Translations under genes and position numbers: made by a program
Notes under the pieces: generated by a model
Told to the model about the DNA's origin: nothing
Database searches by the model: none
The model's input: the letters and a program-made list of their open reading frames with translations, nothing else
Shown here: piece by piece, positions 24,740 through 33,575 of the stretch
Numbering within the stretch: position 1 is the first letter of the stretch
How the letters are laid out: the number at the start of each line of letters is the position of its first letter
Origin: Christensenella sp. UBA7703
Lineage (GTDB): Bacteria > Bacillota > Clostridia > Christensenellales > CAG-138
Direction of reading: 5' to 3'
Length of the DNA: 64,000 bases
Assembly: GCA_002482505.1 (NCBI GenBank)
Contig: DLGD01000033.1
Span: forward strand, 1-64,000

Positions 24740-25669
24740 TCAGTCCTCCAACAAGGCGCCGGAAGAGCGGATATCCTCGCAGGCGCGGGTGCTCCGCGCG
24801 ATCGCGAGCAATTCCTCCATGCGTTGCCGTGAAACGAGAGGCGTGTTTTTGAATGTCCAGTCGATATCAAGCCGTTGATACTTGTCCGTGCAGAGATTGT
24901 TAAACGCGCAGAGCTCCCAGCGTTCCGCGCCGCCGATGGCGTTGATGCGGTCTCCGATTGCGCGGATGTTCTCGTCCGAATCGGTTGCGCCGGGGATGAT
25001 CGGCGTGCGAATCCAGAGTCTGCCGTTGCCCTTTGCCCAGAGCGCCGCAACGCCGAGGTTTCTTAGAATCATCGCGTTTCCGCGCCCCGTCCAGCGCATA
25101 TGATCCGCGTCGTTCATAATCTTGAGGTCGTAGAGCAGAATGTCCGTGTACGGCAGCGCTGCCTGCAGCTGCTCCGTAAAGACCATACCGCAGGTGTCGA
25201 CCGCTGTTTGGATGCCCTCCTGTTTGAGCAGGCGGAGCAGCTCGACTGCGCCGTCTTGCAGCAGCGCCTCGCCGCCGGAGAGGGTCACACCACCGTCTCT
25301 GCCAAAGTAGGCGCGGTCTTTGACCAGCTCACGACAGAGTTCCTCTGGCTCCGCGTCAATGCCTTTGCATTCCAGCGCGAGCGTCGGGCAGGCGGAAACA
25401 CAGGCACAACAGCCGGTGCAGAGCCTGCGGTCGATGTGGATACCGTCTTCGTCCCGCGTGAGCGCATCGTTTGGACAAACATGGTCGCAACTGCCGCAGT
25501 TGATGCAGCGCGCGGCAACCCAATGCACCTGAAATTTTTTTGCAATGCTTTCTGGGTTGTGACACCACGCGCAGGCGAGCGAACAGCCTTTGAGGAAGAT
25601 GGTGGTGCGCAGGCCGGGGCCGTCTTCGCTGGACATGCGCTGAATATCGAGATAGCGGATTTTTGTCAT
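24740..25669 (-). CDS. Glycyl-radical enzyme activase (radical SAM)
   Basis: The 309-residue protein has the radical SAM cysteine motif CSLACAWC (about residues 30-37). It also has two inserted [4Fe-4S] ferredoxin motifs, CINCGSCDHVCP and CTGCCACVSACP, as in activases of the HPAD/GDH/IAD kind. The SAM-binding GGE motif appears as LSGGEALLQ. It would install the glycyl radical on the enzyme encoded just upstream (25879-28368). The two genes are separated by a tandem-repeat spacer. Confidence 0.92.
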   Translation of the reverse strand: MTKIRYLDIQRMSSEDGPGLRTTIFLKGCSLACAWCHNPESIAKKFQVHWVAARCINCGSCDHVCPNDALTRDEDGIHIDRRLCTGCCACVSACPTLALECKGIDAEPEELCRELVKDRAYFGRDGGVTLSGGEALLQDGAVELLRLLKQEGIQTAVDTCGMVFTEQLQAALPYTDILLYDLKIMNDADHMRWTGRGNAMILRNLGVAALWAKGNGRLWIRTPIIPGATDSDENIRAIGDRINAIGGAERWELCAFNNLCTDKYQRLDIDWTFKNTPLVSRQRMEELLAIARSTRACEDIRSSGALLED

Positions 25670-25670
25670 A

Positions 25671-25903
25671 TCAATACCGATCGTAACTTTCCTTTGCGAA
25701 TAAAATGTGTGGTATTTTGCTCAATACCGATTGGGGCTTGCGTTAAAGCTTTTGATATATTGCAGCGCATTACTCAATTGTGATTGTAGTTTACGTCTAA
25801 GCTTTTGATGTATTACAGCGCATACTCAATAGTGATTGTAGTTTACGTCTAAGCTTTTGATGTATTGCAGCGCATTACTCAATAACGATTGTGGCTTTCC
25901 CTT
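25671..25903. repeat. Five-copy ~52-bp tandem repeat including the 3-prime end of the glycyl radical enzyme gene
   Basis: TCAAT anchors five copies starting at 25671, 25721, 25774, 25826 and 25879, at spacings of 50, 53, 52 and 53 bases. The middle copies share AAGCTTTTGATGTATT, GCAGCGCAT, ACTCAAT, TGATTGTAGTTTACGTCT. The copy at 25879 encodes the last residues and stop of the enzyme gene. The copy at 25671 abuts the activase start and shares the CTTTCCTTTGCGA extension with the coding copy. Confidence 0.8.
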
Positions 25904-28368
25904 GCGATGATTTCGTTTTGCAGCTCTCTGCCGATGCTTGTGAAGTATGCGTTATATCCCGTGATGCGCACAAGCAGGTTTTTATAGTTCTCCGGGTGCT
26001 TTTGCGCGTCCTTGAGCGTTTCCGCGTCGAGAATGTTGATCTGCAGCGCCGTGCCGCCGTTTTGCGTGTACCCGCGTAAAAACGCTTTGAGCTTTTCCCG
26101 GCGCTCGCGGTCGCGCATCAGCGAAGGCGAGAGCGTGATGGTGTGGCTGGCGCCGTTGGGGAGCAGGTTAACAAGGTTGCCTTCCGCGTCTTTCCCGCCG
26201 AGCGCTTTGCCGACGGAGTTTGCGTTGCCGGTCGGCCCGTTTGTGTCCGCGCCGTTGACAGGGCAGATGGCATTGCTCAAAAACTGCCCGCGCGCGCGTC
26301 CATCCGCCGTTGCGGGGAGGATGAACCCGCTGCCGATCCAATAATTCCAGCTCAGCATGCCTGGGCGGAACTGTGCGTTGGTCGATTTTGTCCGGTAGCC
26401 CCATACGATATTCGACCAATCGTTCATCAGCCGCTGCGCGAGCGCGTCCGCCGCGTCGTCATCCCTGCCATACTTTGGCGCGCGATTCTTCGCCTGCGCT
26501 TGCAAAATCTCGTACCCTTGCCAATTGGCTTGCAGCGCACGGATCAGTGTGTCCATGGTGCAGAGCTTTTTATCATAAACAAGATAACGGATTGCGAGCA
26601 GCGAGTCAACCGTTGTTGCAAAGGTAACGCCTTCGACCGTGACAAACGAAAGTTCTGCGCCGCCTTGCGTGCAGTCCTTCGCGCTCTCGGCACAGCCCTT
26701 GACAAGGCAGCTCAGGTATGGCGTTGGCGCATACTCGGCGCGCAGCGCTGTGGAGCGTTCATAGAGCGCAACCATGCGATCCATCACATAGTGAAGCTGC
26801 GATAAAAATGCCTGATAGAACGCCTCAAAATCGCCAAATGTGCGCGGATCACCCGTCTGCGGCGCGCATGTTTCGGCGGGATAAGGATTGCCCCAGAGCG
26901 CGTCGGTATAGGTAATCAAATCCTGTCCGTTGCCCAGCGCGAGCTCTACCGCCTTGACGAGGTTCGGGTTGCAGTCTACCGTTGCGGAGCGGTCGTTACC
27001 GCACATCGTGTTTTCCAGGCAACCGACAGAGGCATAGTCAAACACGTTGTCCTCGTTGATCAAATGTTCCACATGCGCGCGCTTTGCTTCTTCCAGCAAG
27101 CCTGCCATCGATCGCTCGTCAAAATTGAGCAAAAACGGCGCGCCTTGACTGGTTGCGATCATATCCACAACTTTGTCCAGCAGCGCATCAGGCGAGTTTT
27201 GGTGGAGGCGCACATTCGGCTTTGGTTCAAGGATCGGGCTCATCTCGTCGATGACCTCAAGAAACACCCAGGTCAGTTCATTCGTCATGTCCGCGCCGTC
27301 TTTACCGAGTCCGGAGAGATTGAACAGCTGTCCGTAGCCCGCTGTAATGCCCTGATTGCCGGTTTGTATCATTGCGTCATAGGCGTAGTTGCAGTGCATC
27401 CAAAAGCACTTCAGGAGCTCTTTGCCGAACGCACGATCCATGCCCTGACGCATCGACTCCTGCCAGTAGGGCAGCAGATACTGATCGATTCTACCGAACG
27501 AAACACCCGCACCGGGATAGTTTTCGTCTGCGAGCACCAGCATGTGCGTGAGCCAAAGAGATTGGAGCGCTTCATAGAAATTTCGCGCAGGTTCGTTCGG
27601 CACGCGCCGGAGAATCAGCTGCATGGCGAACAGCTCCGCCTTGCGCGCAGCATCCGGTTCTTCGTTTGCCAGTGAGCCGCAGAGGACGGCATACTTCGCC
27701 GCGAGCTCCACGGGAATATCGCAGCTCATCATCATGCCGCGCAACTGGCCGCCTTTTGCGCCGGTTTGATCGGCAGCGGAAAGCGCGTTGTACCGCGCGA
27801 GCAACCCCGCCTTGATGCCCGAAAAACCCTTTTGCAGTACGCTTGGATAATCCGGAATCAAGTGCCCGCTCGTCGCGCCGCAGTTGCCATAGCCGCGGTC
27901 TTGAAACTCAAATGTCGCCTTACGGATGCCGTCCTTGCCCAGCATGCGCTCGTTTCTCGTTTTTGCTTCGTCCTTGCTCCAGCAGCGGGATGCCATCAGA
28001 TTGAATCTTCCGCCCGTGATCAAGTCGCCGGGCAACATCTCCTGCGGCATGCGATTTACGATCGCTTCTTTGACGATCCAGGCACGCCGTTCCGGTAGGG
28101 TAAGCGAAAAGAACCCCTTTGGCGGTTCTATGGTGCGCGCCGCCATCAGGAAGGATTTACGGAATGTCGGCAGGAAGGAATAGACCTCCGGCACGATTAA
28201 AAAACTCGTCTCGTCAAACACCTCATCCCAGGGCGTACCCGTAGAGAACGCGGCAAACTCGTTATTCCAGCCGCGCTGATCTCCCTGAAAATAATAGTCA
28301 CGCAGCCACTGAATGCGCGGCGAACAATCAAACGGTTCTTTGACTCCCGGTTTTTTGGCGGCTTCCAT
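25879..28368 (-). CDS. Glycyl radical enzyme, pyruvate-formate-lyase superfamily (possible arylacetate decarboxylase type)
   Basis: The 829-residue enzyme has the thiyl-radical motif VGCLE (Cys450, Glu452) and the glycyl radical motif RITGYNAYF (Gly804). An acidic EGVTFATTVDS loop contains Glu579 where many relatives have DG. The Cys-x-Glu plus the later Glu recall 4-hydroxyphenylacetate, phenylacetate and indoleacetate decarboxylases. This comparison is from memory. No small HpdC-like subunit gene is adjacent, which argues against the hydroxyphenylacetate enzyme. AAAGGAG precedes the ATG. The activase gene follows on the same strand. The substrate remains open. Confidence 0.85.
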   Translation of the reverse strand: MEAAKKPGVKEPFDCSPRIQWLRDYYFQGDQRGWNNEFAAFSTGTPWDEVFDETSFLIVPEVYSFLPTFRKSFLMAARTIEPPKGFFSLTLPERRAWIVKEAIVNRMPQEMLPGDLITGGRFNLMASRCWSKDEAKTRNERMLGKDGIRKATFEFQDRGYGNCGATSGHLIPDYPSVLQKGFSGIKAGLLARYNALSAADQTGAKGGQLRGMMMSCDIPVELAAKYAVLCGSLANEEPDAARKAELFAMQLILRRVPNEPARNFYEALQSLWLTHMLVLADENYPGAGVSFGRIDQYLLPYWQESMRQGMDRAFGKELLKCFWMHCNYAYDAMIQTGNQGITAGYGQLFNLSGLGKDGADMTNELTWVFLEVIDEMSPILEPKPNVRLHQNSPDALLDKVVDMIATSQGAPFLLNFDERSMAGLLEEAKRAHVEHLINEDNVFDYASVGCLENTMCGNDRSATVDCNPNLVKAVELALGNGQDLITYTDALWGNPYPAETCAPQTGDPRTFGDFEAFYQAFLSQLHYVMDRMVALYERSTALRAEYAPTPYLSCLVKGCAESAKDCTQGGAELSFVTVEGVTFATTVDSLLAIRYLVYDKKLCTMDTLIRALQANWQGYEILQAQAKNRAPKYGRDDDAADALAQRLMNDWSNIVWGYRTKSTNAQFRPGMLSWNYWIGSGFILPATADGRARGQFLSNAICPVNGADTNGPTGNANSVGKALGGKDAEGNLVNLLPNGASHTITLSPSLMRDRERREKLKAFLRGYTQNGGTALQINILDAETLKDAQKHPENYKNLLVRITGYNAYFTSIGRELQNEIIARESHNRY

Positions 28369-28484
28369 GTCATATGCTCCTTTCGGTTACGGAAACATGC
28401 AAACAGAAACTGTGCTAAACATAAATACTGGATGTGATGTGAGGTGGTAGGAATTTGGGTTTTCCTGTGAAATGTGTCGCTGTC

Positions 28485-28513
28485 ATTATAATACAATCCC
28501 GCGTCGCGGGCAA
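28485..28513 (-). promoter_or_regulatory. Promoter of the glycyl radical enzyme operon
   Basis: On the minus strand TTGCCC (28513-28508), 17 bases, then TATAAT (28490-28485) lies about 115 bases before the start codon, leaving a long 5-prime leader of unknown content. Confidence 0.65.
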
Positions 28514-28553
28514 TTCAGTGCACGCGAACGCAGGAAATATTCTTTGTTGATTC

Positions 28554-28719
28554 CTAGAGTGTGTTTCTAAAAGCACGGTGGCACAGAGCCGGTGCCTTTT
28601 TCACCGCTTTTTCGTCACTTCAACCTTGAAATAGCGCTGCTATTCCCGCGGTTTTGTTCCTCAAATCGGCAAAAAATCCACGCGGTCTGCACTCGCCGCA
28701 TTTTAGAAACACACTCTAG
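28554..28719. mobile_element. 166-bp MITE-like element with 19-bp perfect terminal inverted repeats
   Basis: The 19-bp termini (28554-28572 and 28701-28719, starting CTAGAGTGTG) are perfect inverted copies. The interior has no gene and contains nested hairpins: GGCAC/GTGCC at 28580-28596 followed by TTTTT, enclosed by CGGTG/CACCG. No target duplication is obvious. It lies between two minus-strand genes, the nfo 3-prime end and the glycyl radical enzyme promoter. Confidence 0.65.
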
Positions 28720-28757
28720 ACAAATCCAGATTCGCTTACTTGCGCAAGCGATCTTTT

Positions 28758-29594
28758 TCAGCGCTTCTGTAACAACCGAATCTCGTCTCCGTGCTCCGGC
28801 GGCTCGTTGGGCGTTTCGAGAATCATCGGCAGCCCCGCAAATGCCGGATGATGCGCAACTTTGCGCATTGCCTCCAAGCCGATAACCCCTTCGCCGATGC
28901 GCGCATGACGATCCTTACCGCCGCCCAAATCGAACAGGCTGTCGTTGAGGTGCAGCGCACGCAGCCATTTTAGCCCGATGATTTGGTCAAACTGGGCGAG
29001 CACGCCGTCGAGATCGTTTTTCACGTCGTACCCCGCCGCAAAGATGTGGCAGGTATCGAGACAAACGCCCATCTTCTCCTGACGCTGAATGCGGCTGAGT
29101 AAGTCCGCGATTTGTTCAAACCGACCGCCGATTTCCGAGCCGCCGCCGGACATGGTTTCGATCAGCACCGTCGTGCTTTGCTCTTCGGTCAGCACATCGT
29201 TGAGTAACTCCGCCGTCAACCGGATCCCGGTTTCGATACCCTGACCTGTATGACTGCCGGGATGAAAGTTATAGACCTGGTTTGGAAATGCTTCCATCCG
29301 CGCGAGGTCTTCGGCGAAACAGCGATAGGCAAAATCCCGCACCTTTGCATCCGAAGAGCAGGGGTTGAGCGTATACGGCGCATGGGCAACCAGTGTACCG
29401 AATTGATTCTCGCGGCAGAGCGTATTGAGCGCCTCTGCGTCCGCAGGATCGATTGCCTTCGCGCTGCCGCCGCGCGGGTTTCGCGTGAAAAATTGAAACG
29501 TATTTGCGCCGATTGCGAGCGCAACGCGGCCTGCGGCGGCATAACCCTTTGCGTTGCTGAGGTGACAGCCTAGATAGAGTGTTTGCTGTTCCAT
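28758..29594 (-). CDS. nfo: Endonuclease IV (AP endonuclease)
   Basis: The 278-residue TIM-barrel protein shows the endonuclease IV metal-ligand motifs. These include GCHLSNAKGY near the N-terminus, VYNFHPGSH in the middle, LIETMSGGGSEIG, GVCLDTCHIFAAGYD, LHLNDS and the C-terminal LETPNEP. It cleaves DNA 5-prime to abasic sites in base excision repair using three zinc ions. The length matches the family. It is divergent from the SDR gene and has no partner genes. Confidence 0.93.
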   Translation of the reverse strand: MEQQTLYLGCHLSNAKGYAAAGRVALAIGANTFQFFTRNPRGGSAKAIDPADAEALNTLCRENQFGTLVAHAPYTLNPCSSDAKVRDFAYRCFAEDLARMEAFPNQVYNFHPGSHTGQGIETGIRLTAELLNDVLTEEQSTTVLIETMSGGGSEIGGRFEQIADLLSRIQRQEKMGVCLDTCHIFAAGYDVKNDLDGVLAQFDQIIGLKWLRALHLNDSLFDLGGGKDRHARIGEGVIGLEAMRKVAHHPAFAGLPMILETPNEPPEHGDEIRLLQKR

Positions 29595-29656
29595 GATTCG
29601 TCCTTTTCTGATGGCTTTGGATTGCGTAAAGTATGGCAGTTTGCTACACTGAGCGT

Positions 29657-30394
29657 ATGAAACATACAGCTTTGGTTACAGGTTCCTCGCGCGGGATCGG
29701 CGCGGGTATTGCGCGACGGTTTGCCGAGGAAGGGCACCGCGTCGCGATTCATTATCGTGAGCGGGAAGCGGAGGCACGCGCGCTTTATACTGAGCTATCG
29801 GAGTCGGGTTGCTCTGTCATGCTCGTCTGCGGGGACATTACCGACGAAGCGCAGGCGGGGGAGATCGTTTCCCGTGTGCGGGAGACGTTCGGTTTCATCG
29901 ACGTGTTGGTCAACAACGCGGGCATCGCGCTGCCGACTCAGTTGGTCACCGACACCTCGCTTGCGGACTGGCGCCGCGTGATGGACAGCAATGTCACGGG
30001 GATGTTCCTCGTCACCAACGCCGCCTTGCCGGAGATGGTTTCGCAAAAGCGCGGCACGATCGTGAATATCTCCTCCATGTGGGGTGTGACCGGCGGCTCC
30101 TGCGAGGTGGCGTATTCCGCGTCAAAAGCGGCGGTGATCGGCTACACCAAGTCTCTTGCAAAAGAGGTTGCGCCAAGTGGCATCCGCGTGAATTGCATAG
30201 CGCCCGGTTTTATCCTGACCGACATGGCGCGTTGCTTTCCAGAGGATGTGGTTGCGGGCATCTGCGAAGAAACACCGCTGCTCCGCGCGGGCACACCGGC
30301 GGATGTTGCCGCGGCTGTGCTGTTTCTTGCTTCGGAGGAATCCTCGTTCATCACGGGGCAAGTGCTCTGTGTGGACGGTGGACGCTGCATTTGA
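29657..30394 (+). CDS. Short-chain dehydrogenase, FabG-like 3-oxoacyl-ACP reductase
   Basis: The 245-residue SDR has the cofactor loop TGSSRGIG (residues 8-15), the NNAG structural motif and the catalytic Ser, Tyr and Lys in ISSM...AYSASKAA. It ends in GQVLCVDGGRCI as FabG proteins do. It may reduce 3-oxoacyl-ACP or another ketone. No fatty-acid genes are adjacent, so the specific role is uncertain. The ATG at 29657 was chosen because the conserved N-terminus begins there; its ribosome site is weak. Confidence 0.8.
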   Translation: MKHTALVTGSSRGIGAGIARRFAEEGHRVAIHYREREAEARALYTELSESGCSVMLVCGDITDEAQAGEIVSRVRETFGFIDVLVNNAGIALPTQLVTDTSLADWRRVMDSNVTGMFLVTNAALPEMVSQKRGTIVNISSMWGVTGGSCEVAYSASKAAVIGYTKSLAKEVAPSGIRVNCIAPGFILTDMARCFPEDVVAGICEETPLLRAGTPADVAAAVLFLASEESSFITGQVLCVDGGRCI

Positions 30395-30512
30395 TTTTAT
30401 TCTACCATATGATGAATTCATATGGCGAGTTTTCGATTGATCTTCAGATCTGTGTGTAATGTCGATGCCATGAAAACAGACAAAAAATCGCGTTTAAACG
30501 ATGCAAAAAGTC

Positions 30513-30541
30513 TTGCAAATTTGAGCGCATTCGTGTATGAT
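30513..30541 (+). promoter_or_regulatory. tRNA-Ser promoter
   Basis: TTGCAA (30513-30518), a 17-base spacer and TATGAT (30536-30541) lie 28 bases before the tRNA. Confidence 0.75.
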
Positions 30542-30568
30542 ACACATTGCGTCCAAGAGAAAAGCCGT

Positions 30569-30658
30569 GGAGAGTTGGCTGAGTGGTCGAAGGCGCACGA
30601 TTGGAAATCGTGTTTACGAGGAATCGTAACTAGGGTTCAAATCCCTAACTCTCCGCCA
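30569..30658 (+). tRNA. tRNA-Ser (anticodon GGA)
   Basis: The 90-base class II tRNA has a 7-bp acceptor stem (GGAGAGT with ACTCTCC). It has a long variable arm, the T-loop GGTTCAAAT, anticodon GGA in the loop TTGGAAA, discriminator G and an encoded CCA. Confidence 0.95.
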
Positions 30659-30659
30659 A

Positions 30660-30693
30660 AATAAGAGCACCCAAATGGGTGCTCTTATTTTTT
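30660..30693 (+). terminator. tRNA-Ser terminator
   Basis: A 13-bp perfect stem (30660-30672 with 30677-30689), a four-base loop and a T-run directly after the tRNA CCA end. Confidence 0.92.
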
Positions 30694-30957
30694 ACTATGA
30701 GATCAAAGGGATTTGAAGCCGCTGTGTTATTTTTACCGATGTAAATATCGGCTGTTGTTTTAATTGATGTAGGCCAATGACTGTGGAATTGTTTTTAAAT
30801 CGACATTTAGGTCTAGTAATTGTTTGCGAATGTGTGCCCTAGGTCGTGTAATCGAATTGATCTAGCCTCACGGAATCGGGTCAGCTACAATGTTAGGAAA
30901 TGAGAAAGGGAGGTATCCTTCAAAGAGCAGTCCAGGCTGAATGAGAAAAAATGATGT

Positions 30958-31156
30958 TTAAACGGCCTCAAGGCCCGATTTTTGGGCGAATTCAGCTGGT
31001 GTCAGGTAGTTGGTGCACGGTGCAGACAGAACTCGTTGTAGCCCCTTCGCCGGCGCTCTATCTTGTCTCGGGCGTCCTCCAGAGACATGAACCAGCTCAT
31101 GTTCTGGCATCCGCTCCGGAGGCTGCCGTTGAATGATTCAATGTGCGGGGTATCCA
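30958..31156 (-). pseudogene. IS3-family transposase (OrfB) C-terminal remnant
   Basis: Reading the minus strand from about 31156 gives PHIESFNGSLRSGCQNMSWF followed by MSLEDARDKIERRRRGYNEF, and after a frameshift near 31020, NYLTPAEFAQKSGLEAV and a stop. This is the C-terminus of an IS3-family integrase-type transposase (the usual pattern is IESFNG...SLxDAR...YNEFRPHSSLGYLTPAEFA). The N-terminal part, orfA and the inverted repeats are not visible, so it is a decayed fragment. The gap 30694-30957 and the stretch 31157-31317 show no other gene. Confidence 0.82.
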
Positions 31157-31317
31157 TCTGCGTGCTATCTCAACCTTTGCTATCCTACGAGTTTACTGAT
31201 ATAATAAGTACAATTTTTAATATACAAATGCTGAATTGGATTGCACTCAATTTTTCTATAAGAGCACAGTCGTGCTATGAATATAGAACAACGAATCGCA
31301 GTTTGAAGGAAGAACAT

Positions 31318-33546
31318 ATGACTTTAGCTATCGGGATCATTTCATTCCTTGCAACCGTTCTGTTTTTTGTAGGAATACTTCATCGAAGAATGGAACTCAC
31401 GATAGTTTCATCTAGCGTTGCCGTCTTTGCAATGCTTTATGCCTTCTGGCTCGCCGATTCATTCTATGCCGGCGTGATTTTTGCATATATCCTTGCTATG
31501 CTAGGGCTCGGCGCCGCCGTGATTCGGACGCTGCACGAACGGATGACGCTACACAATCAGATCTTGTTCCAAAAGCTCGACTTCTTTTACTCAGGATCCG
31601 TTATGTTCAAGCCGCAGGGCAACGCGATCCCGCTTCGCATATTCCTTTTTATAGAGACGATACTACTGTTTGTGTTACTCGTGCATTTTTATGAATTTAA
31701 GTATCAGTTTGTTTTTCTCTTTGTTTCGACTGGCTTATCTGCGGTCTTGAGTTTTTCAAAGATTTTATCAAGGCGGGTTCTACAACGAGTTTCGATTGCG
31801 GCAAGCAGCTTACTAGTAACAGCCGCATTGTTTTTTTGCGTCATGTGGCCAGCGCTCGCCCAAAAAGCGTTTTACAATGTACCAGAAGTGAATCGGAATA
31901 ACATTTTTGCAAACCGACGTGTCATGCTGATCGTACCGCATCAAGATGACGAAATCAGCTTGCTTTCGGGCGTGATGGAGCTTTACGCCGCCGCCGGCAG
32001 CGAGGTGTATGTCGTTTTCGCCACGAACGGGGACTACGAAATAAGCGCTGAAACGAGAATGAACGAAGCGCTGCGCGCGACGGCGATCGAGGGAATCATC
32101 GCGGATAATGTCTTGTTTCTGGGTTATGGTGATGGTTTGCTGCCACAATTGTACAATGGCCCGGGAAATATTTTACATTACTCACCCGCAGGGTATACTC
32201 ATACGTATGGTACGGCTGCGCATCCCTCTTACCACGTATCGGATTATACGCGGAATCATTTGATTGGCGATATCATGGACATACTAAACGAATATCAGCC
32301 CGACACAATCTACTGCGTCGATTATGACAGCCATCCCGATCACCGGGTAACATCACTGGCTTTTGAAGAGGCGCTTGGGCAGGTCTTGCGACAGCGATCG
32401 GATTACACACCGCTTGTACTCAAAGGATTCGCTTATTCAATGGCGTGGAAAGCGCCGAACGATTTCTATGCAGACAATCTTCTATCAACGAGTAATCCAT
32501 CGCAGGCCTCTTATATGAGCGAGAATAACATCTATCGCTGGGACGACCGGCTTCGTCTTCCGGTCACCGCGGGCAATCTTTCGCGGCTGGAATATCACAC
32601 AAAGACTCAGCGCGCTCTTTCGGCAAACGACTCCCAAAATGCTGTCTGGGATACGGATCGCATCTTAAACGCGGATAGGGTGTTCTGGCAGCGGCCGACG
32701 TCCAGCGTACTTTACCATGCGAATATCCGCGTATCGTCAGGCGACGCTTCGACGCTAAACGATTTCAAACTGATCGATTCGAAAAATGTTCGATCCTTCG
32801 ATCCGCCGTTTCAAAACGCTTGGTCGCCAGCTTTTGAGGACAAATCTCCAACAATCACAGTCGAATTGGAACAGCCAACCGTGCTGAAGGAACTCCGGCT
32901 GTATGACCAGCCATCCATGACGGATAACGTTCTCAACGCAATCATTCTGCTTGACGGGAAACAGGTGCTGGAGACCGGACCACTGGTTCAAAACGGGTCG
33001 GCAACCGTCGTTTCGCTCGACAGCGCAACCCGGGTTTCTTCCATAGAGATCCGCATAACGGATTGGCAGGGCGAGCACTGGGGAATTACGGAAGTCGAGG
33101 CGTATACGCAACCACCGGAATCTGGTCTGGCGTTTGTAAAGCTTACGGATGATACCGGCAACTTTCTCTACGACGCATGGACAAAACCGGACGGCACAAT
33201 TCTTCTTAAAGCATATCAATTCCCGGCATTGAAGACGGCTTTCTTGCAAGATTGTACCGTAACCGTAAACAACCCGCTCTGCACGGTAAGTAAGGGGAAA
33301 GATGGGTTATCCGTATTTTGTCCAGTCAATGAGGAATGTCTTGTGCGTGTTTCGGATGCAACAGACAGCGCGTATTCCGATATCATTCGCATATCAAATC
33401 CCGGATCCGGCGAACGCGCTTGGATGCACGCGCTTCAGTGGATGGAGGCGCACAAACTCGATGCAGTCAACCAGCGCGCATATTATCGTGAATTTCGAAG
33501 TTGGTTTGCAATTTTGGATCTTCAGGAGTGGATTGACAAACTTTAG
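31318..33546 (+). CDS. Membrane-anchored PIG-L family deacetylase with discoidin-like C-terminal region
   Basis: The ATG at 31318 has GAAGGAAGA upstream; earlier in-frame codons run through the transposase remnant and are not coding. The 742-residue protein has five or six hydrophobic segments in residues 1-180. A PIG-L/LmbE domain follows with PHQDDE (residues 207-212) and a second zinc ligand in DSHPDHR. Residues ~460-605 look like an F5/8-type carbohydrate-binding (discoidin) fold, and a further beta-rich tail ends the protein. It would deacetylate an N-acetylated sugar outside the membrane, perhaps of a cell-surface glycan. Its codon use is A/T-richer than its neighbours, and a transposase fragment precedes it, so acquisition by transfer is plausible. 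Confidence 0.75.
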   Translation: MTLAIGIISFLATVLFFVGILHRRMELTIVSSSVAVFAMLYAFWLADSFYAGVIFAYILAMLGLGAAVIRTLHERMTLHNQILFQKLDFFYSGSVMFKPQGNAIPLRIFLFIETILLFVLLVHFYEFKYQFVFLFVSTGLSAVLSFSKILSRRVLQRVSIAASSLLVTAALFFCVMWPALAQKAFYNVPEVNRNNIFANRRVMLIVPHQDDEISLLSGVMELYAAAGSEVYVVFATNGDYEISAETRMNEALRATAIEGIIADNVLFLGYGDGLLPQLYNGPGNILHYSPAGYTHTYGTAAHPSYHVSDYTRNHLIGDIMDILNEYQPDTIYCVDYDSHPDHRVTSLAFEEALGQVLRQRSDYTPLVLKGFAYSMAWKAPNDFYADNLLSTSNPSQASYMSENNIYRWDDRLRLPVTAGNLSRLEYHTKTQRALSANDSQNAVWDTDRILNADRVFWQRPTSSVLYHANIRVSSGDASTLNDFKLIDSKNVRSFDPPFQNAWSPAFEDKSPTITVELEQPTVLKELRLYDQPSMTDNVLNAIILLDGKQVLETGPLVQNGSATVVSLDSATRVSSIEIRITDWQGEHWGITEVEAYTQPPESGLAFVKLTDDTGNFLYDAWTKPDGTILLKAYQFPALKTAFLQDCTVTVNNPLCTVSKGKDGLSVFCPVNEECLVRVSDATDSAYSDIIRISNPGSGERAWMHALQWMEAHKLDAVNQRAYYREFRSWFAILDLQEWIDKL

Positions 33547-33575
33547 GCCGGTATTGCATGAGAAAAAGGGATCAA

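Noticed and set aside
30404..30424. Palindrome CCATATGA/TCATATGG after the SDR gene
   Set aside because: It lacks a T-run and recurrence; it may be a weak terminator, but I cannot support a call.
31063..31317. N-terminal extension of the PIG-L protein
   Set aside because: The codons run through the antisense of the transposase remnant and lack a ribosome site; the ATG at 31318 has GAAGGA and starts with a membrane helix.
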